The notes: generated by a model not told the origin, from the sequence alone. A stretch of 64,000 nt of DNA from Methylomonas albis (GCF_014850955.1 NZ_JACXSS010000001.1:1178001-1242000), one strand, 5' to 3'. Shown: positions 25,351-35,816, counted from the stretch's first letter. Numbers and translations are program-made.

Positions 25351-27219
25351 ATGCTTTTAGAGATTAGAGAAAAGGTGCACGGTCTGTTTGCATCAATCAT
25401 ATTAATTTTGATTTGTGTGCTTTTCGGATTGTGGGGCATCCAAAACTATATTGGCGGTGGTAAAGAAGCGCCTGTGGTGTCGGTAGGGGACAAGGAGTTT
25501 TATCAGCGGGATGTCAATCAGGCCTACCAGCAATATGCGCAGAATTTAGCCGGCATGAAATTCGACGAAGAGACCGTAAAAAAACAGGCGCTGGAAAAAT
25601 TAGTTCGTGACGAAGTGATGTTGCAGTACGTTCAGGATCAAAACCTGTTGGTTAGCGACGATACTGCCAGGGATTTCATTCAGACCCTAGAGTATTTTCA
25701 AAAAGACGGCAAGTTTGATAAGACGCAATATCAGACCATGCTCGGTTCGCAAAGCATGTCTTCTGCGGAGTTCGTCAATCGCATCAAAAAAGCCTTGGTA
25801 ATGGAGCAGTTTCAACGTGCTGTGGTCGATAGCAGCTTCGTTACACCAGCGGAAATCAATAATTTCTTTAAAATACAGAACCAAACCCGCGATGTCGAAT
25901 ATTTGACCGTGCCGTTAACGCCGGTCAGTCAACCGCCTAGCGAAGAAGAAATCACATCTTATTATCAGCAGCATCAGGATGCCTATCAGACTGCCGAACA
26001 GGTGGCTGTCGAGTACGTGGAATTAGCGTTGGATAAGTTGGCGGCTGAGATTAATCCCAGCGAAGAACAGTTAAAAGCCTATTACGAAGAACAGAAAGCC
26101 CAATTCACCACTAAAGAGCGCAGAAAAATCAGCCATATTCTGTTCGCTTTTAATAAAGATAAAACCGCCGACGAGCTTGCTTTGCAAAAAGCTTTGAAGG
26201 CTAAAGAAGACCTAAAAAACAAAGATTTCGCAGCCTTGGCTTCGGAAGTGTCCGACGATAAACTAAGCGCAAAAAATGGCGGCGACCTGGGTTTATTTAA
26301 TGTCGGCGTCATGGAAAAAGCCTTTGAAGATGCTGCTGGCAGCTTGAAACTGGGTGAAGTCTCCGAACCCGTTAAATCGGCTTTTGGTTATCACTTAATT
26401 AAGGTCACCGAGTTGATACCGGGCGATGTGAAGCCTTTTGAAGCGGTAAAGGCCGAAGTAAGCAAGGCTTATCAAAAAGCGCAGGCTGAAGCCAAATTCA
26501 ATACCTTGGCCGAGAAAGTTGCCGAAGTCAGTTACGAGAATCCGGATAGCCTGGCGGCTGTAGCGCAATTATTGGGTGGCACAACCAGCAAGACGGAGGC
26601 ATTTACGCGCGCGGCGGGTGAAGGCATCGCTTCAGATGAAAAAGTTCGGGCGGCTGCATTTTCTGAAGAGGTATTAAAAGGCACCAACAGCGAGCCACTT
26701 GAAGTTGGCGGCGACAAGGTGGTGGTGTTGCGCATGCTATCGCATCAACCGGCTGCCAGCAGAGAACTTAAAGACGTTAAGCCGCAGGTCATTGCTGCGA
26801 TACAGCAGGATAAGGCAAGACAACAAGCAATCGCCACGGCCGATAAAATTAAACAAGAATTGGCTGGTGGTAAACCCCTGGCTCAGATTGCCGACGCGCA
26901 GCATTTGCAAATCAAAAAAATCAAAGGTCTGACTCGTAACGCCAGCGATTTGCCGGCAGCAGTTACTCAGGAGATTTTTAGAACGGCGAAGCCGAAGGCC
27001 GGTCAGCCTAGCGTTGCAGTAATTGATGAAGCTAAGGGCGGTAAATTGGTGGTTAGCATCAACAGCGTAAACGAGGGTGTCATATCGGATAGCGACAAGG
27101 GCAAACAAGCCTTGATTGCCAAAAATATCGCAACGGCCTTCGGTAAAGCGCAGATGGAAGCAGTATTGAATGCGCTGCAAGCCAAGGCTGATATTGTTAT
27201 CAATACACAAAAACAGTAA
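25351..27219 (+). CDS. ppiD: PpiD-type peptidyl-prolyl isomerase/periplasmic chaperone
   Basis: Membrane-anchored periplasmic folding factor of 622 aa. An N-terminal anchor (SIILILICVLFGLWGIQNYIGG, about residues 12-33) is followed by a SurA-like chaperone region, one parvulin domain (about residues 250-355: RRKISHILFAF ... AKNGGDLGLF ... VKSAFGYHLIKV) and a C-terminal helical domain. Size and position after hupB match PpiD at the SecYEG exit. Whether the single parvulin domain is active cannot be judged by eye. Confidence 0.93.
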   Translation: MLLEIREKVHGLFASIILILICVLFGLWGIQNYIGGGKEAPVVSVGDKEFYQRDVNQAYQQYAQNLAGMKFDEETVKKQALEKLVRDEVMLQYVQDQNLLVSDDTARDFIQTLEYFQKDGKFDKTQYQTMLGSQSMSSAEFVNRIKKALVMEQFQRAVVDSSFVTPAEINNFFKIQNQTRDVEYLTVPLTPVSQPPSEEEITSYYQQHQDAYQTAEQVAVEYVELALDKLAAEINPSEEQLKAYYEEQKAQFTTKERRKISHILFAFNKDKTADELALQKALKAKEDLKNKDFAALASEVSDDKLSAKNGGDLGLFNVGVMEKAFEDAAGSLKLGEVSEPVKSAFGYHLIKVTELIPGDVKPFEAVKAEVSKAYQKAQAEAKFNTLAEKVAEVSYENPDSLAAVAQLLGGTTSKTEAFTRAAGEGIASDEKVRAAAFSEEVLKGTNSEPLEVGGDKVVVLRMLSHQPAASRELKDVKPQVIAAIQQDKARQQAIATADKIKQELAGGKPLAQIADAQHLQIKKIKGLTRNASDLPAAVTQEIFRTAKPKAGQPSVAVIDEAKGGKLVVSINSVNEGVISDSDKGKQALIAKNIATAFGKAQMEAVLNALQAKADIVINTQKQ

Positions 27220-27236
27220 GCCTTAACGCTGACCGA

Positions 27237-27267
27237 GAAAAAGGGAGCTTTAAGCTCCCTTTTTTAT
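27237..27267 (+). terminator. rho-independent terminator after ppiD
   Basis: AAAAAGGGAGCTT / AAGCTCCCTTTTTT forms a stem with a minimal loop and T-run 18 nt after the stop. The remaining stretch to fabV (27268-27562) shows only a weak TTGACA (27395) without a convincing -10 box. Confidence 0.88.
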
Positions 27268-27562
27268 GGCTTGCTTACCCGGTTCCTGCTTGCGAAACCG
27301 ACACGTTTTAGTCAATTATCGTTGGCTGTGACACCGGATCGCTGCATTGAAAGCCCTGCTAATACTACCGTGTTGGCTTTTAAGTTGACGTTTATTGACA
27401 TTAGCCACCGCATACCCGAATAAGTTGGTTTATCGACCGGAAAAGAATCGATATTATTTTCCTGTTCAGCCATGTCATGGGATAAACTTTAAAATTTGCA
27501 CCAAACATCGCTGCCGAAGCGACACTCGTCTTAATTTTTAATAGCTTGATTTAAGGATCAAC

Positions 27563-28753
27563 ATGATTATCAAACCTCGCGTACGCGGTTTTATGTGCGT
27601 CACTACTCACCCGGTCGGCTGCGAAGCCAATGTTAAACAACAAATCGAATACGTCAAAAGCTTCGGCGCTATCGCTAATGGCCCGAAAAACGTGCTGATT
27701 TTGGGTGCTTCCACCGGTTACGGTTTGGCCTCGCGCATCGTCTCGGCCTTCGGTGCCGGCGCGAAAACCCTGGGTGTGTTTTTTGAACGCGAAGGCACAG
27801 CCGACAAAACCGGTACGCCAGGTTGGTACAATTCAGCGGCGTTTCATAAATTTGCCGAAGCGGAAGGGCTGTACGCCAAAAGCATTAACGGCGATGCGTT
27901 TTCCGACGAGATCAAACAAAAAGCCATAGACGCCATCAAACAGGATTTGGGCAAAGTCGATCTGGTGATTTACAGCTTGGCCGCGCCGCGCCGCACTCAT
28001 CCTAAAACCGGCGTCATTCACAACTCTACCTTGAAACCAATCGGCAAGGATTTGGTACAAAACGGAATCGACACCGACAAAGAAGTCATCAAATCCTTCA
28101 CCTTGCCGGCCGCTACGCCGGAAGAAATCGACAACACCGTCGCGGTGATGGGCGGTGAAGACTGGCAAATGTGGATCGATGCGCTGGCCGATGCCGGTGT
28201 GCTGGCGGAAGGTGCGAAAACCACCGCGTATACCTATCTAGGCGAAAAAATCACCTGGGATATTTATTGGGACGGCACCATCGGCGCGGCCAAGAAAGAC
28301 TTGGATAAACGCGTGATCGACATTCGCAGCAAGTTAGCGCCTTTGGGTGGCGACGCCAGGGTGTCGGTACTCAAAGCCGTGGTTACTCAAGCCAGTGCGG
28401 CAATTCCGGTCATGCCCTTGTATCTGGCATTGTTATTCAAAACCATGAAGGCAGAGGGCACCCACGAAGGTTGTATCGAACAGGTCAATGGTTTGTTCCG
28501 CGACAGCTTATATGGCGCTACTCCCAATCTCGATGATACGGGTCGTCTGCGCGCTGACTTAAAAGAATTGCAAACGCACGTGCAAGAACAGGTCAGCGCC
28601 TTGTGGGAGCAAATCAACAACGACAATATCAACGAGCTGAGCGATTTTGTCGGTTACAAACATGAGTTCCTCAAGCTGTTTGGCTTCGAGGTAGACGGTG
28701 TGGATTACGATACCGAGGTCAACCCCGAGGCGCCGATCGCCAATTTGCTTTAA
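27563..28753 (+). CDS. fabV: trans-2-enoyl-ACP (CoA) reductase FabV
   Basis: NADH-dependent enoyl reductase of 396 aa that completes each fatty-acid elongation cycle; FabV enzymes are intrinsically resistant to triclosan. The N-terminus [20 protein letters not shown] is diagnostic, followed by the cofactor-binding [12 protein letters not shown] and the active-site Tyr region ([29 protein letters not shown], with the Y-X8-K pattern of the family). Length is typical. It is a single-gene unit flanked by terminators. Confidence 0.97.
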   Translation: MIIKPRVRGFMCVTTHPVGCEANVKQQIEYVKSFGAIANGPKNVLILGASTGYGLASRIVSAFGAGAKTLGVFFEREGTADKTGTPGWYNSAAFHKFAEAEGLYAKSINGDAFSDEIKQKAIDAIKQDLGKVDLVIYSLAAPRRTHPKTGVIHNSTLKPIGKDLVQNGIDTDKEVIKSFTLPAATPEEIDNTVAVMGGEDWQMWIDALADAGVLAEGAKTTAYTYLGEKITWDIYWDGTIGAAKKDLDKRVIDIRSKLAPLGGDARVSVLKAVVTQASAAIPVMPLYLALLFKTMKAEGTHEGCIEQVNGLFRDSLYGATPNLDDTGRLRADLKELQTHVQEQVSALWEQINNDNINELSDFVGYKHEFLKLFGFEVDGVDYDTEVNPEAPIANLL

Positions 28754-28765
28754 AGACATACCAGC

Positions 28766-28794
28766 GTGGGTAGCGCGGCGGCTACCCACCTTTA
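28766..28794 (+). terminator. hairpin terminator after fabV
   Basis: GTGGGTAGC (28766-28774) and GCTACCCAC (28781-28789) form a perfect 9-bp stem with a 6-nt loop, 12 nt after the stop; the trailing T-run is short. Confidence 0.6.
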
Positions 28795-28832
28795 TGAAAG
28801 TAATTCTACTTTGTCAGATTACAAAAAAGGTT

Positions 28833-28937
28833 CGTCATACCCGCTGGGAAGCGGGTATCCAGTGCCATGGATGGTAAGCTTCTATCCGTCCATGGCGTCT
28901 GGATTTCGGCAATCCCTGCCGAAACGACGGACTTAGA
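28833..28937. repeat. dispersed imperfect inverted-repeat element
   Basis: The ends CGTCATACCCGCTGGGAAGC and its imperfect complement around 28905-28935 (CTGGATTTCGGCAATCCCTG ...) form a REP/MITE-like unit with an inner ATGGATGG/CCATGG inverted section. The motif type (CGTCATNCC...GGNATCCAG) is a common dispersed repeat in beta- and gammaproteobacteria. Only one copy is in this window. The remaining bases up to the ABC gene show nothing else I can name. Confidence 0.55.
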
Positions 28938-29096
28938 GATGTAGTTCGAGTAATCTGACAAGTTAGAAGTAAGGACGACTGGCGATTTTTGAAAAGGCGG
29001 CGTTATCGATAAGCGCCAGAACTGACTCGCATGGTTCTGGCACCAAGCAAAAGCGCTGCTCAAGTTTCTGTTTAATTTCTACGAAACACTGGAAAC

Positions 29097-30950
29097 ATGC
29101 AAACACAATCTACTACCCGAGACTGGATTCTCTATTCGCTATTGAGTTTGAGCATTTTGCTGATCGTGTTGGCGATGTTTCAGATCGACCGGCAATGGCT
29201 GAAACTCAGTGAGATGCAAGCCGCGCTGTCGGAGCAGGCCAAAGACATGCGCGAATTGCGCGGGGCGATTGCCTCCGGTGCGCTTGCCGCAAACGCCCCA
29301 GCAAATTTGACTACAAGCGGCGAAGTGGCCCAAGCTTTTCAACGCGCCCATGCAGCCAGTCGCCAGCCGGATTACGCGCAAGGCGATTGGAGTGTGGAAG
29401 CGTTTGGTACCAACCTGAAAACCATTACGCCGCTGGTATCCAGCGATGCCTATGCCTCCAATGTACAAAGCTATGTGCTGGAGAGTCTGATCACTCGTAA
29501 CCCCGATACCTTGGAATGGGAGGGCCTGGTCGCCAAAGATTGGAGCATCAGCGCAGACGGCTTGGTGATCAGTTTCCGAATGCGCGAGGATGTCAGTTTT
29601 TCCGATGGTCAGCCCTTGACCGCCGATGATGTGGTGTTCAGTTTTGATTTCATCATGACCGACGCCATCCAGGCACCCCGTGAGCGGGCTTACCTTGAAA
29701 AGATCAAAAGCGTCAAAGCCAACGGTAAATTCGAAGTGGTATTTACCTTCAAAGAGCCGTACTTCGAAGCGCTGTCCTTGGCTGGTGGCATCGGCATCCT
29801 GCCCAAGCATTTTTACGAACCCTACTTAAAAGAGCCACAAAAATTCAACGAATCTAAAGGCTTGTTATTGGGTAGCGGTCCTTATCGATTAAACGATCCG
29901 AAAAACTGGACGCCGGACAAAGGCAACATCGAGCTGGTACGTAACGAGCGCTACTGGGGCGACGTGCAGCCTTCTTACCATCGGATTCTCTGGAAAATCA
30001 TCCAAAACGATAGCGCGCGCTTGACCACGTTTCGCAATGGCGACATCGATTCCTACTCAGCTAGACCCGTCGAATATCAGGAATTGAAGAAAGACCCGCA
30101 AATCCAGGCCAAGAGCCAAAACTTCGAATACATGCCGCCAGTGGTCGGTTACAGCTACATCGGTTGGAACCAGGAACGCGGCGGTAAACCAACGCGCTTT
30201 GCCGACAAACGCGTGCGCCAGGCCATGACCTATCTAACCGACGTCAGCCGGGTGATCAAGGACGTTATGTTGGATTACGCCGAGCCTGCTGTGAGCCCGT
30301 TCAGCAAGGCCAGTAAACAGCACGATGCCGCGTTACAGCCATATCAAACCGATCTGGATAAAGCCAAAGCCTTGCTGAAAGAAGCCGGTTACCAGGATAA
30401 AAATGGCGATGGTGTATTGGAAGACAAGGCCGGTGCGCCCTTTGAATTTAAACTGACTTATTTCCAAGCCAACGAAGACACCAAACGCATGGTGTTGCTG
30501 TTGAAAGACTTGTACGCCAGAGCCGGTGTCAAGCTGACCCCCACCCCGCAAGAGTGGCCGGTGATGTTGGAAAATCTGGATAAAAAAGACTTTGATGCCA
30601 TCACCCTCGGTTGGACCAGCGGTATCGAAACCGATTTGTACCAAATCTTCCATAGCTCGCAAGCCGTCAGCAAGGGCGATAACTACGTCAGTTACAAAAA
30701 TTCGGCCTTGGATAAATTAATCGACGATGCCCGCCGCACCGTCGATGAATCCAAACGCATGCCGCTCTGGCAGCAGGCCGAGCGCATTCTTTACGAAGAC
30801 CAACCCTATACCTTTTTGATGCGCCGCAAAAGTCTGTTGTTCGTGGACAAGCGCATTCATAACTTGCAAATGACCAAACTGGGTTTGAACTTCGGCTCCT
30901 TGCCGCTGGAAACCTACGTGCCGCTGGCACAGCAAAAATACACGCAATAG
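29097..30950 (+). CDS. membrane-tethered peptide ABC transporter substrate-binding protein
   Basis: Family-5 solute-binding protein of 617 aa for oligopeptide-like substrates. The binding domain runs from about residue 110 (LVSSDAYASNVQSYVLESL ... LSADGLVISFRM region ... LTADDVVFSFDFIM ... GSGPYRL ... NERYWG). The N-terminus is a membrane segment (WILYSLLSLSILLIVLAMFQI) without a clear cleavage or lipobox site, followed by a heptad-like stretch (LKLSEMQAALSEQAKDMREL), so the protein is probably tethered to the inner membrane. It heads a four-gene ABC operon; the permease start is 15 nt downstream. Confidence 0.87.
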   Translation: MQTQSTTRDWILYSLLSLSILLIVLAMFQIDRQWLKLSEMQAALSEQAKDMRELRGAIASGALAANAPANLTTSGEVAQAFQRAHAASRQPDYAQGDWSVEAFGTNLKTITPLVSSDAYASNVQSYVLESLITRNPDTLEWEGLVAKDWSISADGLVISFRMREDVSFSDGQPLTADDVVFSFDFIMTDAIQAPRERAYLEKIKSVKANGKFEVVFTFKEPYFEALSLAGGIGILPKHFYEPYLKEPQKFNESKGLLLGSGPYRLNDPKNWTPDKGNIELVRNERYWGDVQPSYHRILWKIIQNDSARLTTFRNGDIDSYSARPVEYQELKKDPQIQAKSQNFEYMPPVVGYSYIGWNQERGGKPTRFADKRVRQAMTYLTDVSRVIKDVMLDYAEPAVSPFSKASKQHDAALQPYQTDLDKAKALLKEAGYQDKNGDGVLEDKAGAPFEFKLTYFQANEDTKRMVLLLKDLYARAGVKLTPTPQEWPVMLENLDKKDFDAITLGWTSGIETDLYQIFHSSQAVSKGDNYVSYKNSALDKLIDDARRTVDESKRMPLWQQAERILYEDQPYTFLMRRKSLLFVDKRIHNLQMTKLGLNFGSLPLETYVPLAQQKYTQ

Positions 30951-30965
30951 GCCAAGGATTAGCCG

Positions 30966-32042
30966 ATGTTGACCTATCTACTGCGGCGTTTGCTGCTGAT
31001 GATTCCCACCTTGTTGGGTATCACCATTCTGGTATTCAGCGTCATGGCCATGTCGCCGGGCGGCATTAGCGCGCAAACTTTGATCGGCGGCATGGACATG
31101 AAGCCGCAGGAAAAACAGGCCTTGCTGGACTATTACAACAAACGCTACGGCCTGGACCAGCCGGCACCGGTGCAGTATCTGCGTTGGCTGAATAACGTCT
31201 CGCCCATTGGCTTTGTCACCGACGCTCAAGGTCAGCGCGGCGAATTTTCCTTTAGCAAAGGCATGGATCTGGGCACCAGCTTTCAATACGGCCGGCCGGT
31301 GTCGGACATTCTGGCCGAACGCATCCCGATTACCTTGCTACTCAATCTGGTCACGCTGCCGTTTACCTACATCATCGCCATCATGGTGGGCATGAAAGCC
31401 GCCACCCAGCGCGGCGGGGCTTTTGATATTGGGGCCGGGATGTCGATGCTGGCCTTATGGTCGATTCCGACCATGTTGGCCGGCGTATTGCTACTGGGGT
31501 TTTTCGCCAATATCCAACATTTTCAATGGTTCCCCACCGCCGGCATCAGTAGCCGGGAGGCGCAGGACATGTCGTTTCTGCCGCATTGGGATCAAGGCGG
31601 ATTCGTGCGCGGATTTTTATTGGATCGAGCCTGGCATTTAGTTCTACCGGTATTTTGTTTGTCCTACGGCGGCTTTGCGGCGCTAACCAAGTTGACGCGT
31701 ACCTCGATTCTGGAAAACCTGCACGCCGATTACGCCCGCACCGCGCGTGCCAAGGGCTTGGCCGAAAACGACGTGTTGTGGAAGCATGTGTTCCGCAATA
31801 GCTTGCTACCCTTGATTACCGTCTCGGCCGGTTTATTGCCCAGTTTGCTGGCCGGCTCATTGATCGTGGAAAATATTTTCAGCATCAACGGCATGGGCCA
31901 GTTGGCGGTGGAAGCGGTGAAAGGCCGCGACCGCGAGTTGGTGCTGTCGATCACCTGGATCAGCGGCTTTCTGACGCTGATCGGCTATCTGATTGCCGAT
32001 TTCTGTTACACCCTGGCCGATCCGCGGGTGAGTTATGACTAA
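30966..32042 (+). CDS. peptide ABC transporter permease (DppB/YejB type)
   Basis: Inner-membrane permease of 358 aa. It begins MLTYLLRRLLLMIPTLLGIT, the usual first helix of this family, has a periplasmic loop of about 90 residues and then five further membrane segments, with the cytoplasmic EAA-type coupling loop in YARTARAKGLAENDVLWKHVFRNSLLPL. It overlaps the next permease gene by 8 nt, suggesting a heterodimeric channel. Confidence 0.9.
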   Translation: MLTYLLRRLLLMIPTLLGITILVFSVMAMSPGGISAQTLIGGMDMKPQEKQALLDYYNKRYGLDQPAPVQYLRWLNNVSPIGFVTDAQGQRGEFSFSKGMDLGTSFQYGRPVSDILAERIPITLLLNLVTLPFTYIIAIMVGMKAATQRGGAFDIGAGMSMLALWSIPTMLAGVLLLGFFANIQHFQWFPTAGISSREAQDMSFLPHWDQGGFVRGFLLDRAWHLVLPVFCLSYGGFAALTKLTRTSILENLHADYARTARAKGLAENDVLWKHVFRNSLLPLITVSAGLLPSLLAGSLIVENIFSINGMGQLAVEAVKGRDRELVLSITWISGFLTLIGYLIADFCYTLADPRVSYD

Positions 32043-33216
32043 GCCCGTGATCAGCCGCGAATCGTTTTCTGCACGGATCTGGCGTAAAACCCTGGCTGGC
32101 GTCGGCGTCAAATTCGGCTTGGGCTGGGTGGCGCTGTTAGTGTTTTGCGCGGTGTTTGCGCCGTTTCTCGCCAACTCCATGCCTTTATTGATGAGCAAGA
32201 ATGGCGTGATTTCTGCGCCGGTGCTCGAATACCTCAGCGTCGAAGACACCTGGATCTTGGCCAGCTTTTTAATTGCCCTGGCGGTTTACCGGCTAAACAT
32301 CGACGGAGGTAAACAGATTTTGTTGTTTTTGCTGGGTAGTGCGTTAGCGGCACTGCTGGTCAACAGCTTCGTCAAACCGCCGGTGCTGGTCATCTACGAC
32401 GATTTCCGCAGCGCCGCTTACACGCAAGTGGATTGGAAGCTCATGCCGCCGATACCGTATGCGCCTGTCGATTATTTACGCGACTTGGGCAGCAAGGGCC
32501 TGGAAGCGCCGTTCGCCACCGAAGGCCACACGCATTTAATGGGCACCGAGGAAAACGGTGCCGACGTATTAAGCCGGATGATCCATGCCTGCCGGATTTC
32601 CTTGAGCATCGGTCTGATCGCCTCCGGCATTGCCTTGGCTATTGGTATCGTCATCGGTGGTCTGATGGGTTATTTCTCCGGCGTGGTTGATATGTTGGGC
32701 ATGCGCCTGGTGGAAATCTTCGAAGACATTCCGACGCTGTTTTTACTGCTGACGTTCGTCGCCTTCTTCGGCCGCAGCTTGTACATGATGATGGTGATTA
32801 TTGGCGTCACCGGTTGGTCCGGCTACGCGCGTTATGTGCGCCAGGAGTTTTTGAAGCTGCGCAAACAAGATTACGTGCAAGCGGCGGTGGCCAGCGGTTT
32901 GCCCTTAAGCTCGATTTTGTTTCGGCATATGCTACCCAACGGAGTCGCGCCTTTATTGGTCGCGGTCAGTTTTGGCGTGGCTGGGGCGATTCTATCTGAA
33001 GCGACGCTCAGCTTTTTGGGTTTGGGTGTGGTCGATGCGCCGTCCTGGGGCGCGATGCTGGATCAGGCCGTTAAATCCTCGACTTTTAACTGGTGGATGG
33101 CGGTGTTTCCCGGCGGCTCGATCTTCATGACGGTGTTCGCCTACAACCTGATCGGCGAAGCGTTTCGGGATGCCATTGACCCGCGCTTATCCGACAAGGC
33201 CGGGGGTAAAGCATGA
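32035..33216 (+). CDS. peptide ABC transporter permease (DppC/YejE type)
   Basis: Second channel subunit of 393 aa. The first half is longer than usual, with three hydrophobic stretches before the conserved HLMGTEENGADVLSRMIHACRISL block; the EAA-type loop is YVRQEFLKLRKQDYVQAAVASGLPLSSILFRHMLPN. Its stop overlaps the ATPase start as ATGA. YejE-type or generic oligopeptide permease are both possible. Confidence 0.9.
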   Translation: MTKPVISRESFSARIWRKTLAGVGVKFGLGWVALLVFCAVFAPFLANSMPLLMSKNGVISAPVLEYLSVEDTWILASFLIALAVYRLNIDGGKQILLFLLGSALAALLVNSFVKPPVLVIYDDFRSAAYTQVDWKLMPPIPYAPVDYLRDLGSKGLEAPFATEGHTHLMGTEENGADVLSRMIHACRISLSIGLIASGIALAIGIVIGGLMGYFSGVVDMLGMRLVEIFEDIPTLFLLLTFVAFFGRSLYMMMVIIGVTGWSGYARYVRQEFLKLRKQDYVQAAVASGLPLSSILFRHMLPNGVAPLLVAVSFGVAGAILSEATLSFLGLGVVDAPSWGAMLDQAVKSSTFNWWMAVFPGGSIFMTVFAYNLIGEAFRDAIDPRLSDKAGGKA

Positions 33217-34994
33217 GCTCAGCCTTGTTGGAAGTCCGCAACCTGCGCACTTATCTAAGGTCCGGGGGCGGCGAAGTCCAAGCGGTCGACGACATCAGTT
33301 TTAGCATTCCCAAAGGCCAAACCTTTTGCCTGGTTGGCGAATCCGGCAGCGGCAAGTCGGTCAGCGCTTTGTCGGTGATCCGCCTGTTGCCGGACGGCGT
33401 AGCTTCGCACCCTAGCGGCGAGATTTTGCTGAACGGGCAGGATTTGTTAACCCTGGATGATCCGGGCATACGCGCGGTGCGCGGCTTAAAAATCGCGATG
33501 ATTTTCCAGGAGCCCATGACCTCTCTCAATCCGGTGATGAGCATAGGCGAACAAATCAGCGAAGCACTGCAACTGCATCATCCGGATATGGATGACGCGG
33601 AAGCCAGCGAGCGGACTATCAAGGCCTTGGAGCAAGTGCAAATTCCCAACGCCGCCAGCCGCTTTCGTGACTATCCGCATCAACTCTCCGGCGGCCAACG
33701 GCAACGGGTGATGATCGCGATGGCCTTGGCCTGCGAGCCGCAATTGCTGATCGCCGACGAACCGACCACGGCCTTGGATGTCACGGTGCAAGCCGAGATT
33801 CTGCGCTTGATGCGCAAACTCCAGGACGATACCGCCATGAGCATGCTGTTCATCACCCACGATTTTTGTGTGGTTGCGCAGATGGCGGATTGGGTGGGAG
33901 TGATGCAGCAAGGCAAACTGGTGGAAGTCGGCGCTTGCCAAACCGTACTGCGTACGCCGCAGCATCCCTATACTCAACAATTGCTGGCCGCCGTGCCGGA
34001 GAATCTGGCCAAGCCAGGCAGGGCGGCATTCGCTGTAAATCCGGCCGTTGCAGGCACCACCGAGTTAGCTGACTTGGCAAGCCCCGCGTTGGCGGATGAC
34101 GAGCATCTGAGCGACAGTGATAAAAAATTATTGTCGGTTCTGGATCGCGTCGGCTTAAGGCGTCAGGCCAGCCAAAACGCCGCGCAGGGTGAGGCGGAAG
34201 TCGATAACTTAATCCAAATCCGCGATTTGAAAGTCTGGTTCCCCATCAAGAAAGGGGTGTTCCGGCAAACCGTCGATTACGTCAAGGCGGTAGACGAAGT
34301 ATCGCTGGATATTCCGCGCGGTGAAATCGTTGCTTTGGTCGGCGAGTCCGGCTGCGGCAAAACCACCTTGGGCCGGGCAGTGTTGCAACTGGAATTGCCG
34401 ACGGCCGGCAGTATCCGTATCGACGGGCAGGAACTCACTGGCCTGTCCGCGCGCGAGCTACGGCCATTACGCCGCAAGATGCAGATTGCCTTTCAGGACC
34501 CGCAATCCTCGCTTAATCCGCGTTTGCTGGTGGAAACCACGCTGACCGAACCGATGAAGGTGCATGGCATCGGCGCCAATCACGAACAGCGTATCGAACT
34601 GGCCGGGCAACTGCTAGAAGACATGCAACTCAGCCGCGAATCCTTGTGGCGTTATCCGCACGAATTTTCCGGCGGCCAGCGCCAACGTATTGGCTTGGCG
34701 CGGGCTTTGGCCTTGAATCCGGAGTTTGTGGTGTGCGATGAAATTACTAGCGCGCTGGACGTGTCGGTACAGGCGGAAATTCTGCAATTACTGCTGGACA
34801 TCCGCCGCCGGCGCAATCTGACCTTGTTGTTTATCACGCACAATATTGGGGTGGTGGAGTATCTGAGTGATCGGACGGTGGTGATGTATAAGGGGAAGAT
34901 TGTGGAGCAGGGGGTTACTTCTTTAGTTTGTGGTTCGCCGCAGGATGTTTATACGCAGAGGTTGTTGTCGGCGGTGCCGAGGTTGGTGGTGTGA
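33213..34994 (+). CDS. peptide ABC transporter fused dual ATPase (YejF type)
   Basis: Cytoplasmic ATPase of 593 aa containing two nucleotide-binding domains. Domain 1: Walker [14 protein letters not shown], signature [15 protein letters not shown], Walker [13 protein letters not shown]. Domain 2 (from about residue 335): [42 protein letters not shown]. Both have catalytic Glu residues, so both look competent. YejF and DppDF-fusion proteins have this layout. Confidence 0.93.
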   Translation: MSSALLEVRNLRTYLRSGGGEVQAVDDISFSIPKGQTFCLVGESGSGKSVSALSVIRLLPDGVASHPSGEILLNGQDLLTLDDPGIRAVRGLKIAMIFQEPMTSLNPVMSIGEQISEALQLHHPDMDDAEASERTIKALEQVQIPNAASRFRDYPHQLSGGQRQRVMIAMALACEPQLLIADEPTTALDVTVQAEILRLMRKLQDDTAMSMLFITHDFCVVAQMADWVGVMQQGKLVEVGACQTVLRTPQHPYTQQLLAAVPENLAKPGRAAFAVNPAVAGTTELADLASPALADDEHLSDSDKKLLSVLDRVGLRRQASQNAAQGEAEVDNLIQIRDLKVWFPIKKGVFRQTVDYVKAVDEVSLDIPRGEIVALVGESGCGKTTLGRAVLQLELPTAGSIRIDGQELTGLSARELRPLRRKMQIAFQDPQSSLNPRLLVETTLTEPMKVHGIGANHEQRIELAGQLLEDMQLSRESLWRYPHEFSGGQRQRIGLARALALNPEFVVCDEITSALDVSVQAEILQLLLDIRRRRNLTLLFITHNIGVVEYLSDRTVVMYKGKIVEQGVTSLVCGSPQDVYTQRLLSAVPRLVV

Positions 34995-35049
34995 GCATGA
35001 TATATAGAAGCTTTTTATTTACTTGTTAGCATGATCAAAGGAATCAATT

Positions 35050-35808
35050 TTGGTATCACAAAAAGAGTTTAAAGAATTAGCAATTGGTCTAGGGAGGAAG
35101 TGGCTGTTCCCAGATTTTACGAACAAACTTACTTGGCTTGTTGTTACGGTAGGCTGTGGAATCCTGCTTACATCGACACCGCTTAAATTGATTTTTTATA
35201 ATTGGTTGGTCGACACAATAAATCTGAATTCTGGAACCGATTTTACGATTGCAGAATTAACAAATGACTCGGCCGATTATATTTGGGGAGTGGTTCTAGT
35301 AGCTTTAGCATTAATTCATAACATTGCTTATCGGTATGTCAATTTCTTAGCATCTTGCGAAGGAAAAGATAATCTTGAAAAACGAATAAAAGCAGATACA
35401 GCTCTGTTTGAAAATTTCAAAATCGAATTTCCGTCTAACTGTGCATCAGCGCGATTACTAAAAGAACACGATTTTTCAAACTTATACGATGGTGAAGCCA
35501 CGAGTAACTTGGAAAAGTTTGTACATAGGTGGAACGATGCCGAACATGTGTTTTTGGATCCTGTAATTGAAAGTAAAAGAATTGAACTATGGGAGTCCTG
35601 TCATTCTTTTCTTTACAAGTTAGCAGTGGCTACAGGCCCAGTCGGAAAGGGCTTTAGTTTTTCAGCTATACCAGATATGTATCTCGGTGAACGTGATATG
35701 CCGGATTTTGTTACTCAGAGAGTAAATGAACTCAACAAAAAGGCAACGGAATGCTACTGTCAGCATCAAGAGTTTGTGGCAGTATGCAAAGAGCGGTTGA
35801 GATGCTAA
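35050..35808 (+). CDS. AT-rich two-TM protein of unknown function
   Basis: Protein of 252 aa starting at a TTG after a weak AGGA-like site. Two hydrophobic segments (about residues 27-47, LTWLVVTVGCGILLTS, and 80-98, YIWGVVLVALALIHNIAYRY) are followed by a soluble C-terminal half with FENFKIEFPS, LLKEHDFSNLYDGEATSNLEKFVHRWNDAEHVFLDP. I recognise this last pattern from unnamed proteins in many bacteria, but no function is known to me. Base composition is clearly more AT-rich than the neighbouring genes and it sits between the ABC operon and a repeat-rich tract, suggesting horizontal acquisition. Confidence 0.7.
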   Translation: MVSQKEFKELAIGLGRKWLFPDFTNKLTWLVVTVGCGILLTSTPLKLIFYNWLVDTINLNSGTDFTIAELTNDSADYIWGVVLVALALIHNIAYRYVNFLASCEGKDNLEKRIKADTALFENFKIEFPSNCASARLLKEHDFSNLYDGEATSNLEKFVHRWNDAEHVFLDPVIESKRIELWESCHSFLYKLAVATGPVGKGFSFSAIPDMYLGERDMPDFVTQRVNELNKKATECYCQHQEFVAVCKERLRC

Positions 35809-35816
35809 CAAGCTGG

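Noticed and set aside
27384-27425. TTGACG/TTGACA as sigma70 promoter of fabV
   Set aside because: The corresponding -10 positions (around GAATAA) are poor and more than 130 nt from the start; not strong enough to list.
29033-29057. TCTGGCACC-like sigma54 -24 box upstream of the ABC operon
   Set aside because: No GC at the required 10-nt spacing after GG, so it does not form a -24/-12 promoter.
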